Origin: Lutispora sp003527145
GTDB taxonomy: Bacteria > Bacillota > Clostridia > Lutisporales > Lutisporaceae
Assembly: GCA_029983695.1 (NCBI GenBank)
Contig: JASBZB010000002.1
Coordinates: 127,816-191,815, forward strand
Length of the DNA: 64,000 nucleotides
Reading direction: 5' to 3'
Positions within the stretch are counted from its first letter, which is position 1. Each line of letters opens with the position of its first letter. The notes under the pieces were generated by a model, which saw only the letters and a list, made by a program, of their open reading frames with translations, was not told the origin of the DNA and ran no database searches. The position numbers and the translations under genes are program-made. Of the stretch, positions 17,104-26,452 are shown piece by piece.

Positions 17104-18381
17104 TCAATTATTGCTTCCGGCTTCCGAAAGAGTGCCGTTATTTGTAAATGTTCCGCTCTCTTCCGTAAAAATGTTACTATTGTTGATCACAACCGCACCT
17201 GTATTATTGATAAAAGCTCCGTTTTCAATGCGAAGAAAGAATCCGTCCACGATGACTACAGCATCATTTGTAAATGTACCGTCTATTACAGCGGCCATAC
17301 CGCCGTGCGTGTTGACAAGTCCGGCTTCAAGGTAAAGGGACCCTTTGTTCTCAAAGGAACCGTCAAAAACACGGAGCTGACCGCCTACCGGCCCGCGGTC
17401 TTCCTCATCCCCGATGACAGATGCGCACAAACTCAGCCTGCCGTTGTTGATCACCTTTCCACCCTTTTGAAGAGCCATCACGGAGTAATTGATAAAATCC
17501 GCAGTGTAGGAATCGGCACCCAGGACCTTGATCGTTCCGTTGTTTATCAAGGTACCCTCGATATAGAAATCGTTCCCGCGGTTTACCGTTACGGTGACTC
17601 CCTTTGGTATGGCGAGTTCACCCGTAACAACCAGGGGTTTCCCCAGGGAGTCAATAGATATGGACTTCACATTTTTATCCGCCAGAGCCGTCTTAAGCGC
17701 CTCATAAGAAGGAACGGAAACGGGTTCGGGCTTTTGTTCGTTTACCAGCTTGATTGCACTTACATGACCATCGCCTGTGAACACGCCTTCCGACAATAAT
17801 TTCTGGGCGAGAGTCTGGACGCCGCCCTTCAAATCCGCTTCCAATGCGGCCCATGACACGAGCACGGCATCCCCACGCAAGAAATTCACCGTATCCACTC
17901 CGTCAGGAAGGATGCCGACCGCCATAGCCAGGGTATCCGGTGCATTCCAGGCAAAATCCCCTGAAGCATCGCTGTAATTCAGCGCGCGGAGCATGAAGGT
18001 CAGATACATATCCGAATCTGCATTGCCGGTGCCAAACTTTGTAGCCGAAACGCCCTTGGTTAGCCCCTTTTCGTAGCCATAGCCGATATATTTATCGGCC
18101 CATGAATCCACATCCGTAAAAGGGTGCCGCCAACTGCCGCTTAAGGCTTCCGATTCCTTCCCAAGCATACGGATCAGCATGATCAGCGCTTCCGTGCGGC
18201 TAGGCGCCCTGTCAAGATCAAAGTCGGTTTCAGATACACCTTTAAATAGCCCAAGCTGTTTAAGAGCTGCGGCTTTCACATTTGCCCCATCAGAATTTGC
18301 CCCATATGCCGGCATGAGCGTTGCAAGGCTTAAGGCCAGCATCAGAATAATGGCAATGATACCTTTGGTTTTTTTCTTCAT
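17104..18381 (-). CDS. Secreted SLH-domain protein with polymorphic-outer-protein-like C-terminus
   Basis: 425 residues. Signal peptide (KKKTKGIIAIILMLALSLAT..., cleavage near AYG-AN about residue 27). Residues about 30-210 contain SLH-like repeats (LGLFKGVSETDFDLDRAPSR, FTDVDSWADKYIGYGYEKGL), expected to anchor the protein to cell-wall polysaccharide. The C-terminal 200 residues are beta-rich with recurring N-N-G-T/A-x-V motifs (LINNGTIKVLG, FINNTGAVVINNSN), like a small right-handed beta structure. RBS GGAGG precedes the ATG. It lies downstream of the kinase operon. GC content is visibly higher than in the neighbouring genes. Confidence 0.8.
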   Translation of the reverse strand: MKKKTKGIIAIILMLALSLATLMPAYGANSDGANVKAAALKQLGLFKGVSETDFDLDRAPSRTEALIMLIRMLGKESEALSGSWRHPFTDVDSWADKYIGYGYEKGLTKGVSATKFGTGNADSDMYLTFMLRALNYSDASGDFAWNAPDTLAMAVGILPDGVDTVNFLRGDAVLVSWAALEADLKGGVQTLAQKLLSEGVFTGDGHVSAIKLVNEQKPEPVSVPSYEALKTALADKNVKSISIDSLGKPLVVTGELAIPKGVTVTVNRGNDFYIEGTLINNGTIKVLGADSYTADFINYSVMALQKGGKVINNGRLSLCASVIGDEEDRGPVGGQLRVFDGSFENKGSLYLEAGLVNTHGGMAAVIDGTFTNDAVVIVDGFFLRIENGAFINNTGAVVINNSNIFTEESGTFTNNGTLSEAGSNN

Positions 18382-18451
18382 ATTTCGTCCTCCTTTTCTT
18401 GAATGATTGATAGATTTTCAATACATCACCCTCATTTTACAAAATGGGAAA

Positions 18452-18486
18452 GTACAAAAGGTGAGCTGTCAGCCCACCTTTTGTAC
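18452..18486 (-). terminator. Hairpin terminator after the kinase gene
   Basis: 12-bp perfect arms GTACAAAAGGTG (18452-18463) and CACCTTTTGTAC (18475-18486) with an inner GCT/AGC pair; lies 17 bases past the kinase stop. Confidence 0.8.
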
Positions 18487-18502
18487 ATTTTTCGAGTGGA
18501 CT

Positions 18503-20137
18503 TCATCTGTATGATATTGTGAATTTCGCCTTGCCTTCAATTGCTTCAGCCGCATGCCGCATATCCTCGCCCAATATGACATTTTCGAGATATGCCAGCG
18601 AAAGCAGCGGCGTAAGGTCGCCATCGATGACGTTTTCAACCTCAATAAATCTAAGTTGCGTCAGTTTTTCAATCCCGGCAAGGGTGTCTAACGTTGTCTC
18701 ATAAAGATTGAGCCTTTGCAGTCCGCTGAATCCATCAAGCGCTGCCGGAGATCGAATCGGCAGCTTACCTGCGTCAATCTCATAGAGCATGGAGCAGTTT
18801 TCTAACGGTGACAAATCAGTAATACGAGTATCAAACAAGCAAGCACGCTTCAAAAACTTTAGTTCACCCAAGGGCGAAATATCTGTAATGGGATTATTCT
18901 TTATATCCAAAACCTCTAGATTCGCCAAAACAGCTAATGGAGAAATATCCGTAATCCCCTGCATGGAAATGGAAATTTGTTTTAGATTGGACATTTTTGC
19001 AAGGTCAGCAAGAGATCGGATAGGACCTTCCTTCATTTTGTTGCTTTTGATAAGACGATCAGCTGCGCTGTGCAGCTCCTCTCCGGTTTTTGCAATCAAA
19101 GCATCTCCGAAAATATACAGCCCTGTGACCGAAAGCAGATCGCCCTCAGTGATGATTTCATCTTCCCCTTTGTCCAGTTGAAGCCGAACAGCCTTTTCAA
19201 TCACAGGCTCTTCAAAAGCAACACTCACAGAAGGCTCTAAGGCGGAAGACAAGAAATCAGTATAGCGCCCGATGGAAAAGCCTGCACAAAGAAATGCCAT
19301 GCAGGACAGTATCGTTGCCATCCATCTCAGGGCAGCCTTTTTGCTCCTGCCATCCACGTGGAGTAAAGCAGATTTTAGTTTTGCTGCCGAGGAAAATCTG
19401 TTCTCCGGTGAAAAAGTCGTGCATTTTTTATATATACTTGCAAGCCGGTCATGACCCAGTTTACGGATGACCTCTTCAGCGTTGGTCTCTCCGGTGAGCA
19501 GCCAGCCCAACACCACTCCTATGGAATAAATATCGGTGCGGCAATCAGTTTGCGAAAAGCCGTATTGCTCCGGAGGAGCATACTCCCTGGTGCCGAAGAA
19601 CTGGGTATCAGTATCCGCTCCGCTTCTATAGATTCTGGCAATATCAAAATCAATGAGAATAACCTGTCCATCATCCTTAACGATAATATTCTGAGGCTTG
19701 ATGTCCCTGTGGATGACAGGATTTTCCCGTCCGTGGATATAGGCGAGGATATCGCAAAGCTGTACGCAAATTCCTATAATGTCCTTCTTTGTCAGATTGT
19801 TTTCCGTTGCAAATCGATCGAGAGTCTCACCTTCCATATATTCGCGTACAATGCATACTGCCTTGTCATTTTGGAATTCATCTACAAAGGCAGGAAGGCT
19901 GATGTGATGCAGAGATTTCAATATATTGCTTTCATGCACAAAAGAATAGAGATTTTTGTCATAGAATTTTGCAACATAAAACCGTTCACCGTTTTTTTGC
20001 TTAACCAAAAATGTCTCCGTACCGTGGCTGCATGCCAGGCACTCCATCTGAACGTATTTCTCCAGAAATCCTGCAGGATATTCCGGTTCATCAAAGGTAT
20101 TTAAAATATCGGTGACAGCTGCACTTATATCATTCAT
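18503..20137 (-). CDS. Membrane Ser/Thr protein kinase with C-terminal leucine-rich repeats
   Basis: 544 residues. Kinase domain (about 20-260) with catalytic loop VIHRDIKPQNIIV, DFD in place of DFG (LIDFDIARIY), activation-loop end GTREYAPPEQYGFSQTDCRT and DIYSIGVVLGWLLTG. A membrane helix follows (about residues 268-288, MATILSCMAFLCAGFSIG), then an outer part of about 250 residues with leucine-rich repeats of the bacterial ISPLxxLxxLxxLxL type (ITDISPLAVLANLEVLDIKN and three more). This is a receptor-kinase-like layout. Its start overlaps the stop of the HTH gene by 4 bases, so kinase and HTH protein are made together; the HTH protein is a candidate substrate. Confidence 0.88.
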   Translation of the reverse strand: MNDISAAVTDILNTFDEPEYPAGFLEKYVQMECLACSHGTETFLVKQKNGERFYVAKFYDKNLYSFVHESNILKSLHHISLPAFVDEFQNDKAVCIVREYMEGETLDRFATENNLTKKDIIGICVQLCDILAYIHGRENPVIHRDIKPQNIIVKDDGQVILIDFDIARIYRSGADTDTQFFGTREYAPPEQYGFSQTDCRTDIYSIGVVLGWLLTGETNAEEVIRKLGHDRLASIYKKCTTFSPENRFSSAAKLKSALLHVDGRSKKAALRWMATILSCMAFLCAGFSIGRYTDFLSSALEPSVSVAFEEPVIEKAVRLQLDKGEDEIITEGDLLSVTGLYIFGDALIAKTGEELHSAADRLIKSNKMKEGPIRSLADLAKMSNLKQISISMQGITDISPLAVLANLEVLDIKNNPITDISPLGELKFLKRACLFDTRITDLSPLENCSMLYEIDAGKLPIRSPAALDGFSGLQRLNLYETTLDTLAGIEKLTQLRFIEVENVIDGDLTPLLSLAYLENVILGEDMRHAAEAIEGKAKFTISYR

Positions 20138-20589
20138 TTTACTCTGCTGCTTCCTCCAATCAAAGGTAATTCCAATTCGTTGAGAACACTTTGTGTTTCT
20201 ACAATGGTAAAGTGATTATGCAAGCAGTAGATGACCGCCGCATCCCGTTTAATGCGCGGATATAGAGCGCTCATTCCGGCATGTTTTAAAAGCTCCTGAG
20301 CCGTGTCCACATCGGCATCAAACCCAAAGGCCAATTGGAGAACTGTATCCCTTGACGGCTTTCTTGTCCCTTTGAAAAGCTGATGCCCAAAGGAGCGTTC
20401 AATATTCGCCCGTTTGATAATACGCTCCGGCACTTGACCTTGATTTTTGCACAGTTTAGTTATGTATTCACTGAAAGACTGTAACTGCATTTGACCTGTG
20501 TTCTTTTTCATGAATTGCTCTAAATTTGATGTTTTGAACAGGCGTTTGAATAATGTGCTTGTTCCGATTTTATTTGCTTCTTCATCCAT
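20134..20589 (-). CDS. XRE-like helix-turn-helix protein paired with the kinase
   Basis: 151 residues from ATG 20589 (GTG 20598 is an alternative). The middle section (about residues 50-110) reads as a lambda-repressor-like HTH: PERIIKRANIERSFGHQLFKGTRKPSRDTVLQLAFGF. The C-terminus is helical. Its stop overlaps the kinase start (ATGA). Proteins of this type are regularly found next to such kinases in Firmicutes, but no function is established to my knowledge. Regulation by phosphorylation is inference. Confidence 0.75.
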   Translation of the reverse strand: MDEEANKIGTSTLFKRLFKTSNLEQFMKKNTGQMQLQSFSEYITKLCKNQGQVPERIIKRANIERSFGHQLFKGTRKPSRDTVLQLAFGFDADVDTAQELLKHAGMSALYPRIKRDAAVIYCLHNHFTIVETQSVLNELELPLIGGSSRVK

Positions 20590-20666
20590 GTTACTCACTT
20601 CTTTCTTTGATACGAACCTCTATTGGCCTGTTGGCTTCATGGCATATTTGGATACCCGTTTCTGAC

Positions 20667-21545
20667 TTAGTCTTCCGAATTAATGTCAATAAAACGGCTG
20701 CCTCTACCCCAAACTGACAGGATCGGCAATACCTTTACAAATGCAGACTGATCAATTCCCTTAATAAACTTCTGTATCATGATGGATTGATTTGGTGAGC
20801 AAACGGATTCTATTTGAATTTTTTCATCATTTGTATAGCCGCCTTTTATTTTAGAAACCGTTACTCCTCTTCCTAATTGGAACATGATGAATCTACTGAT
20901 CTCTTCATACTTGCTGCTGATTATTTCCAGCTTGTACAACTTGGTACCGAATCCAAACATTATATAATCACAAACCTTTGTAACTACCAATTGACTGATA
21001 ACAGAATACAATGCTATATTTCTTCCAAAGGCAAAAGCTGATATGAGTATCACAATTCCATCTAAAACCATCATAATATAGCTTATATTTATTGCCGGGA
21101 AAACTTTTTTATTTAAAATTCTTGCGATGGTATCTGTTCCTCCGAAGGAAAATCCTTTGCGGAGTATCATTCCTACTCCAATTCCGTAAAAAATCGAGAA
21201 ATAAATTGAAGCAAGAAGAAGGTCGTTTTCTATAAATTTAAATTTAATATCCTGCATGACCAATAAAACCGTCGGGTATAAAACAGAAAGAAAAACAATT
21301 TTCAAAATTTCTTTCTTCCCCATAAGTAAAAATGTAACGATAAGTATAATAAATGTCATAAAATAATAAATATAAGAATAATTAATATTCATATATTTTT
21401 CTAAAATAATTGCCAATCCTGTTATTCCGCTTGTAATAAGACCGTTTGGCTTGAGAATATAATTCACGGCAAAGGCGGTAATAAAACAGCCAAGGGTTAA
21501 GTAAACAATATTATTTAATAAATTTTTTATATTTATTTTATCCAT
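20667..21545 (-). CDS. YitT family membrane protein (DUF161-DUF2179)
   Basis: 292 residues. Five to six membrane helices in residues about 10-200 with the family segment FAVNYILKPNGLITSGITGLA at the start and RKGFSFGGTDTIARIL in the middle, then a cytoplasmic DUF2179 ferredoxin-like domain (about 210-290) containing LGRGVTVSKIKGGYT. Family function is unknown. An inverted repeat AAATTTAC-N9-GTAAATTT (21560-21584) lies just upstream of the start and could be an operator. Confidence 0.9.
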   Translation of the reverse strand: MDKINIKNLLNNIVYLTLGCFITAFAVNYILKPNGLITSGITGLAIILEKYMNINYSYIYYFMTFIILIVTFLLMGKKEILKIVFLSVLYPTVLLVMQDIKFKFIENDLLLASIYFSIFYGIGVGMILRKGFSFGGTDTIARILNKKVFPAINISYIMMVLDGIVILISAFAFGRNIALYSVISQLVVTKVCDYIMFGFGTKLYKLEIISSKYEEISRFIMFQLGRGVTVSKIKGGYTNDEKIQIESVCSPNQSIMIQKFIKGIDQSAFVKVLPILSVWGRGSRFIDINSED

Positions 21546-21664
21546 ATGTCACCTATATCAAATTTACTGTGAAACCGTAAATTTTCTGCTCTTATGATTG
21601 TTTTTTTACATAACCCATTATACATTATTAGCCGTCACACAACAACTTAAAATAGGTGAAATTA

Positions 21665-22006
21665 TTATTCCAATTCCCGGAGCCTATGCACAACGTTATA
21701 CCTCGAAATATCATCCTTCTCGTCCCATTTTGCATTTATTTGAGGGGTGACTGACGAAGTAGCCCATGTGTCAAAAACAGAGCTCTCAGGCACAAACTCG
21801 TCACCTCCGCAATAACAAGGCTTATCAGGCTTTGCTTCAAGAGGGTTTACAGGCAGCATCTTTTCACTTGCAACTATAACCTCACCACAGTTTTTGCAAT
21901 ACCATACAGGGAAAGGAACACCAAAGTAACGCTGACGGTAGGCGGCGGCGTATCAAAAGTTTTGCATCTCTTTTTCTGCTTGTTTAAAGTCATAGTTTTT
22001 CTGCAT
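21665..22006 (-). pseudogene. valS: Decayed valyl-tRNA synthetase gene behind a T-box leader
   Basis: ATG 22004-22006 has a perfect AAGGAGG and reads MQKNYDFKQAEKEMQNF then TGA (21953-21955). Past the stop, in the same frame, the sequence continues with clear ValS internal motifs: RQRYFGVPFPVWYCKNCGEV and, further on, ESSVFDTWATSSVTPQINAK. So the start and a central catalytic segment are joined, with several hundred codons missing both between and after them. The remnant ends at 21665. It cannot encode a working synthetase; another valS must exist. Confidence 0.85.
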
Positions 22007-22039
22007 GGCAATACCTCCTTAAATTTTACGAACACAAAA

Positions 22040-22300
22040 CAAAAATCCGCCCGAAGCTTTTTATATTTGTTTAGGGCGGAACGTATGCGTCCGCGGTACC
22101 ACCTAAATTCAGATATGACTATCTGCACTCTGACAATACGGGATAAATAAATTATCCGATACTGCTTTCCTTTTAACGGCGGAAATTTCCGTTGAAGCCT
22201 ACTAAGATTATATCCTTTCGGTTCACAGCTCAAAGACTACTTCCATACTTTCTTCACGAAGATTTTCACCAGCTCAAAAAGTCAATATCTATAATATAAG
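22040..22300 (-). promoter_or_regulatory. T-box leader (valS type)
   Basis: The minus strand contains the T-box core AGGTGGTACCGCGG (22104-22091), preceded by stem I-like sequence, and a terminator GTTCCGCCC...GGGCGGA followed by TTTTTG (22081-22040). These are the standard parts of a tRNA-sensing T-box. It ends 20 bases before the RBS of the decayed valS, so an apparently intact riboswitch now controls a pseudogene. The specifier codon was not mapped. Confidence 0.85.
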
Positions 22301-22317
22301 CAGCGGGCCGATTATGC

Positions 22318-22638
22318 TCATTTTCTATTCTTAGAAATATATGCTCCTATGCCGCTTCCAATCAAAGCAATTGCTCCATATACTACAGTGTAAATCCAAG
22401 CGCTTGAATTATAGAAAATGAATATAGACGGAATAAATAAGATTGCTACAATTACAGAATAAAACAAACTGAATGGCTTTTTTAAACCATATATCATAGA
22501 GCAAACAAAACCTATCACAGGGATAATTATTAAAAGGATTAGAATGGCTGATCCTGTATCTTTAATGAATAATGGCAGGAGATAAAAACTAAATAAAGTA
22601 ACCAATAAAAACGGCAGCATATCTTTCAACTTTTTCAT
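22318..22638 (-). CDS. Small membrane protein, unknown
   Basis: 106 residues from ATG 22638, which has AAAGGAG 8 bases upstream (a longer frame begins at 22686 without a ribosome site). Four hydrophobic helices make up almost the whole protein, ending in a basic tail (ISKNRK). No recognisable family. Single gene between the LDT gene and the T-box remnant. Confidence 0.65.
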   Translation of the reverse strand: MKKLKDMLPFLLVTLFSFYLLPLFIKDTGSAILILLIIIPVIGFVCSMIYGLKKPFSLFYSVIVAILFIPSIFIFYNSSAWIYTVVYGAIALIGSGIGAYISKNRK

Positions 22639-22720
22639 TGTTATTCTCCTTTGCAAATAAAATATTGAAGGTATCTTTGTCTCCATTTATCAGACGAAAA
22701 ATTTCGTTAAATGTTCTATA

Positions 22721-22750
22721 TAATTAAAAACACAGGCTGACCACCTGTGC
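22721..22750 (-). terminator. Terminator after the L,D-transpeptidase gene
   Basis: Arms CACAGG (22731-22736) and CCTGTG (22744-22749); minus-strand T tract at 22730-22721. Begins 2 bases past the stop. Confidence 0.8.
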
Positions 22751-22751
22751 T

Positions 22752-24146
22752 TTATTCTTTATAACTAATAATAGGTATTCCTTCTTCTATGTTATCGAAA
22801 ATTGTTTTTGCCAAATATAACGGAGCATTTATGCATCCATGAGTCCCATTTCTTTTATATATTTCTCCTCCAAAAGAATGTCTCCAGCTGGCATCATGTA
22901 TTCCCATATTCCCGAAGAAAGGCATCCAATAGGTTACTTCAGATGCATAATTTGTTCCCCTTAAGGTCGCATCCTTTTGCTTATAGTTAAGCATATAAGT
23001 CCCCGTCACAGTGGAATGCCCCCTATTGGGATTTCCTGTTACTACAGGGCCCTGGGTGATCAGCTTTCCATTTTTATAAAACCATAAATACTGTCTCGTT
23101 ATATTGACCTCCACATAAGTATCTCCTATTTCATCTGCGCCCCTGAATAATGCCTTTTGAGCATATATAGGCTCTTTTTCAAGAGTCTCACCGAGGTCTA
23201 TATTTTTCAATAATGCTTTTGTTTCAGCAGCGAGATCAATCTTCCACCCATAAAGTCCGCCTTCCACCTCTATTACTTTACCTGTGGATGTTTTAAAACT
23301 CCTTTTCATCCCAACCGTATCATATTTTCTGCTCAATTCCTTTATATATCCCATCACTCCTGTTTTGTCTATTAGCACATCCAAATTTTCATCTATAATA
23401 AGCCATTTATTTATTTTATCTCCATCCACTATCTCACTCTCACTGCCAAATTTATAATTTATATTTGCGGATACATACTTGTTTAACAGCCTTAATGTTT
23501 CAGGTGTCTTATCAGAGTTTAAGGTATACTTAGGATTATTGTAGCAACGCTTTTCATCTATATCCAGTTTCAAATCGCCCTTTAATATGCTTAGCTTTAT
23601 AGCTTCATACAGTTTATCCTTCAATATTTTATTTCCCTGAACTTCTTCAATCAATTCATAGGAACCACTTGAGTACTTAAAATCCACATTTTGGGGCTCA
23701 ATTATATCCTTTTTCAAGCAATTTAGATTATTTATTTCATTATCCAAATCATTCACATCATAAACAAACAGATCATTTACATAATATTTTTGTTCTTTAA
23801 ACAATGAACTTATCCATGTAAGCGGATTTTTCTTGCGCAATATCTCAGGGATGCTGTTTCCTTTATTGTATTGCATCTGTATAGCCTGCCCTGTTATCTC
23901 TTGTGTTCCGCCATTTCTTTCTATCAACTGCAGCTTATAGCCTTTAATATAATTTCTTACCACATGGCCCGTCTCATTATGCGCTTTAAGTGAGAGGTCT
24001 ATCCCGTTTATAACTGTGTTGAAAAAGAAATGATTGATAAAGTATAATGAAATAATTAAATAGATCAGTATAATGGAAAGTATTGGAATGAGGATATTCC
24101 CTGTAAATCTATTCATAAAAAGCTTTTTTATATTATTATTCTTCAT
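22752..24146 (-). CDS. Membrane-anchored L,D-transpeptidase (YkuD) with PG-binding domain
   Basis: 464 residues. One N-terminal membrane helix (about 14-36), then a region typical of PG_binding_4/VanW-associated proteins (about 60-300), then the YkuD catalytic domain (about 335-464). Active-site pattern: IHDASWRHSFGG, then NGTHGCINAP with the catalytic Cys. It would form 3-3 cross-links in peptidoglycan or modify the wall outside the membrane. Monocistronic by its surroundings; own terminator. The neighbourhood also holds a D,D-carboxypeptidase with a VanRS pair, so wall remodelling is a local theme. Confidence 0.92.
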   Translation of the reverse strand: MKNNNIKKLFMNRFTGNILIPILSIILIYLIISLYFINHFFFNTVINGIDLSLKAHNETGHVVRNYIKGYKLQLIERNGGTQEITGQAIQMQYNKGNSIPEILRKKNPLTWISSLFKEQKYYVNDLFVYDVNDLDNEINNLNCLKKDIIEPQNVDFKYSSGSYELIEEVQGNKILKDKLYEAIKLSILKGDLKLDIDEKRCYNNPKYTLNSDKTPETLRLLNKYVSANINYKFGSESEIVDGDKINKWLIIDENLDVLIDKTGVMGYIKELSRKYDTVGMKRSFKTSTGKVIEVEGGLYGWKIDLAAETKALLKNIDLGETLEKEPIYAQKALFRGADEIGDTYVEVNITRQYLWFYKNGKLITQGPVVTGNPNRGHSTVTGTYMLNYKQKDATLRGTNYASEVTYWMPFFGNMGIHDASWRHSFGGEIYKRNGTHGCINAPLYLAKTIFDNIEEGIPIISYKE

Positions 24147-24366
24147 ACCGACTTATACCTACTATTGAATCAGAAAGTTATATCAAGATAATTATATGTT
24201 TGTGTTAATGTTATATTCATTTTCCCTATATTTAGTTTGCCATAAGAATACCATGCCCTGTAAAAGGGCAATAGCATACATGAGCCAAACATTTCTCTCT
24301 TTCCTTATTATCGTTGTTCTCTCGTCTTCTGTGCAATTTTGAAAATAACAAATTCTTTCAGTTTCT

Positions 24367-24750
24367 TTACGGAACCTGAATCGTCACTTGCCCCGCATCA
24401 ATGATCTGAATCACACCACCCCACACACACATCAATTTAGAGGTATTATTCAGGGCTGGCATACCATCAATGAGCACCGTGGGCGAACCGGGCGTCCACG
24501 GTGCAACTGCGACAGGGATGCAAGGCATCGGCGTCAATACGCCTAATGCTGCCGCCGTAGCAGCTGCTACCGCCGGATTTGCCAGGGACTGGCACATGCC
24601 GAAAGGCAGAACATTAACCATCGGCTTATTGTCCATGATATTGGCAACAGGCCCTCCGGAAGTGATCACCCTGCTTTGGGGCATCACCATAAGAGAAGAT
24701 GGCGCCGAACCGAAAGAGCACGACAGTATGGCACCATTGCACACACACAT
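24367..24750 (-). CDS. PAAR-like protein (DUF4280)
   Basis: 127 residues from ATG 24750. N-terminus MCVCNGAILSCSFG, middle Gly/Pro-rich blocks (ITSGGPVANIMDNKP, MPCIPVAVAPWTPGSPTVLIDGMPAL) and Cys in the last third (LMCVWGG). This pattern fits the DUF4280 PAAR-like family, the tip protein of contractile injection machines and of polymorphic toxin delivery. Only a VgrG-like fragment accompanies it, with no sheath, baseplate or effector genes here. Confidence 0.8.
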   Translation of the reverse strand: MCVCNGAILSCSFGSAPSSLMVMPQSRVITSGGPVANIMDNKPMVNVLPFGMCQSLANPAVAAATAAALGVLTPMPCIPVAVAPWTPGSPTVLIDGMPALNNTSKLMCVWGGVIQIIDAGQVTIQVP

Positions 24751-24856
24751 TCCCAACGTATTTTCCCCCTTTTTTCTGCGTTTTCAGCAGATCAAGCTAA
24801 TTTGTTTTATCCAATGCCTGCTGGCTTTCTGCGCCTGGATTGATAAAAATTCGTTC

Positions 24857-25219
24857 TCAATTGATTTTGATCATTGAGCCTTTCAGCTCCAGGATGCCGC
24901 AAGATTGAATTCTTAAAGAGGCATTAGCTGTCAGTTCGGTCTCGCTCTCTCCATTTATCTGCAACCTTTGTCGGGCTTTCAGTGAGATGATATCTGCTTT
25001 TAATGCGGCTTTCCCACCACTGCCGTCCAGTTCCAGAGAAGCTCTATCTCTGCCTGCGTAGGGCTGGGCCACCTGCATCCAATCGGTCATGGTCTTATTT
25101 TCTTCCTCCAGGAAAACCTGTACCTTGACCATGCCCGGATGTTTTCCGTCCGCATCCCAGTTTTCTGTCACAACCCCTGTTGTTATCCCATGGACATTCC
25201 TAACTTTTTCTTTTTCCAT
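24857..25219 (-). pseudogene. VgrG/gpV-like spike protein, internally truncated
   Basis: About 120 residues from ATG 25219 with GGGAG upstream. The first half is the start of a gp5/VgrG OB-fold: GITTGVVTENWDADGKHPGMV and WMQVAQPYAG. It then jumps to a C-terminal beta-repeat tail (LKADIISLKARQRLQINGES...). The central part of the OB-fold and the expected body are missing, and the frame stays open, so the product may still be made. It sits 106 bases upstream of the PAAR-like gene, the normal pairing of spike and tip. Functional status doubtful. Confidence 0.6.
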
Positions 25220-25317
25220 TTTTCTTCCACTCCCTTGTCCTAATTTTATCATTTTTTTACTAAGAGTGGATCGAAATTTGGAAAAAAGTGTTGGCCCGTT
25301 AATGAACTATTGCAACA

Positions 25318-26172
25318 TCAAAACTCGTTCTCATATTTTTTGAAGAATTCATAATATGTGCGCACATTTTCCAATTCTGTCCACCGTTTCACATCGACAG
25401 GATTTTCATCCAGATCATATATCTTTGCTCCGTGCATGGCAAGCAAAAATGGCGAATGTGTCGATATAATAAACTGACAGCCCAAGAACCTTGCAGAATC
25501 CTCAATAAATTTCATCAATTCCATCTGGCGTTTTGGAGAAAGACTGTTTTCCGGCTCATCCAATATATAAAGTCCTTTTTCGGCGATTTTTTCGGTAAAA
25601 TATAGGAAAGCACTTTCTCCATTCGAATATTCTCGTACATTATCCATCAATTCATGTCTCACAAAGCGGGACTGGGTTTTACTTCTGGCTGAATTTACTT
25701 TTTTAAGCTGCTCGTAATCCGCTATAGATTTCATCATAAAATTAGAATATTTCGCATCCAAATATTCATCAAAAAGTTTTTCCCGTTTTTGGTTAATTCC
25801 CTCATTGAGATTGCGGATGTTCAGCATATAATCAAATACATCATCACTGGTGATAATCCTGCTGCTTTCAGGGATGCCGGCTTCAATCTCCATATCACAC
25901 ATATTGACATAGTCGGGATAAAAATTAGATTTGTTATATATAGAATCACGATGTATTCCTGTTTTTTCTGCTATCACATTTAAAGCCGTCGATTTTCCCG
26001 AGCCGTTTCCGCCATATAAGATAGTAACCGACTCAAAATCAATTCTTTCAAAACCATGCCTTGATAATATCCTAAACGGATAAAACGAGTCATAGCATGT
26101 TCTTTTTATACCAATAAAAAAGTTGAATTCCATATCTCCATTTGGAAATGTAAAAGTATTTAAATAAATCAT
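25318..26172 (-). CDS. AAA/ABC-type ATPase (predicted RecF-like)
   Basis: About 284 residues from ATG 26172, six bases after AAGGAAG. Walker A LYGGNGSGKST (about residue 45), signature-like DNVREYSNGESAFLYF (about 175), Walker B LYILDEPENSLSP and H-loop FIISTHSPFLLA. This is a single-domain ATPase of the AAA_21/AAA_15 kind, used in many OLD-like or toxin/defence contexts, though no partner nuclease lies next to it. Its start overlaps a remnant of an ANT(6) gene. Function unknown. Confidence 0.85.
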   Translation of the reverse strand: MIYLNTFTFPNGDMEFNFFIGIKRTCYDSFYPFRILSRHGFERIDFESVTILYGGNGSGKSTALNVIAEKTGIHRDSIYNKSNFYPDYVNMCDMEIEAGIPESSRIITSDDVFDYMLNIRNLNEGINQKREKLFDEYLDAKYSNFMMKSIADYEQLKKVNSARSKTQSRFVRHELMDNVREYSNGESAFLYFTEKIAEKGLYILDEPENSLSPKRQMELMKFIEDSARFLGCQFIISTHSPFLLAMHGAKIYDLDENPVDVKRWTELENVRTYYEFFKKYENEF

Positions 26173-26275
26173 TATCATCTTCCTTTTCCGGCACTGCATA
26201 TATAATATCATAATCCTGAAATATATCTTTAGACACATTAAAATTCGTCCGGGAGCCATTCATATATACGGCACA
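26173..26275 (-). pseudogene. ANT(6)-like aminoglycoside adenylyltransferase fragment
   Basis: Frame reads AVYMNGSRTNFNVSKDIFQ then DYDIIYAVPE, the N-terminal nucleotidyltransferase signature (GSRTN...DYD) of the ANT(6) family. Only about 34 codons remain, fused at both ends to unrelated sequence. A complete relative exists at 53795-54646 in this window. Confidence 0.7.
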
Positions 26276-26452
26276 GATACATTTGTAACCAGACCATACA
26301 AAGGTGTAAAAGCTGCTAAGATAGCATAATACTAAAGGAAGAAATCGGGGTTCCTCACCGCCGGACTGATTCTGCTTCTCATATCTCTTTGATGCTTCAA
26401 CTAATAATAATTTGCACATAATATTCCTTTCTTTTCATCTGCATCATCTTTA

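Noticed and set aside
24367..25219. An intact contractile injection system or prophage
   Set aside because: Only a tip protein and a truncated spike are present; no sheath, tube, baseplate, capsid or integrase genes.
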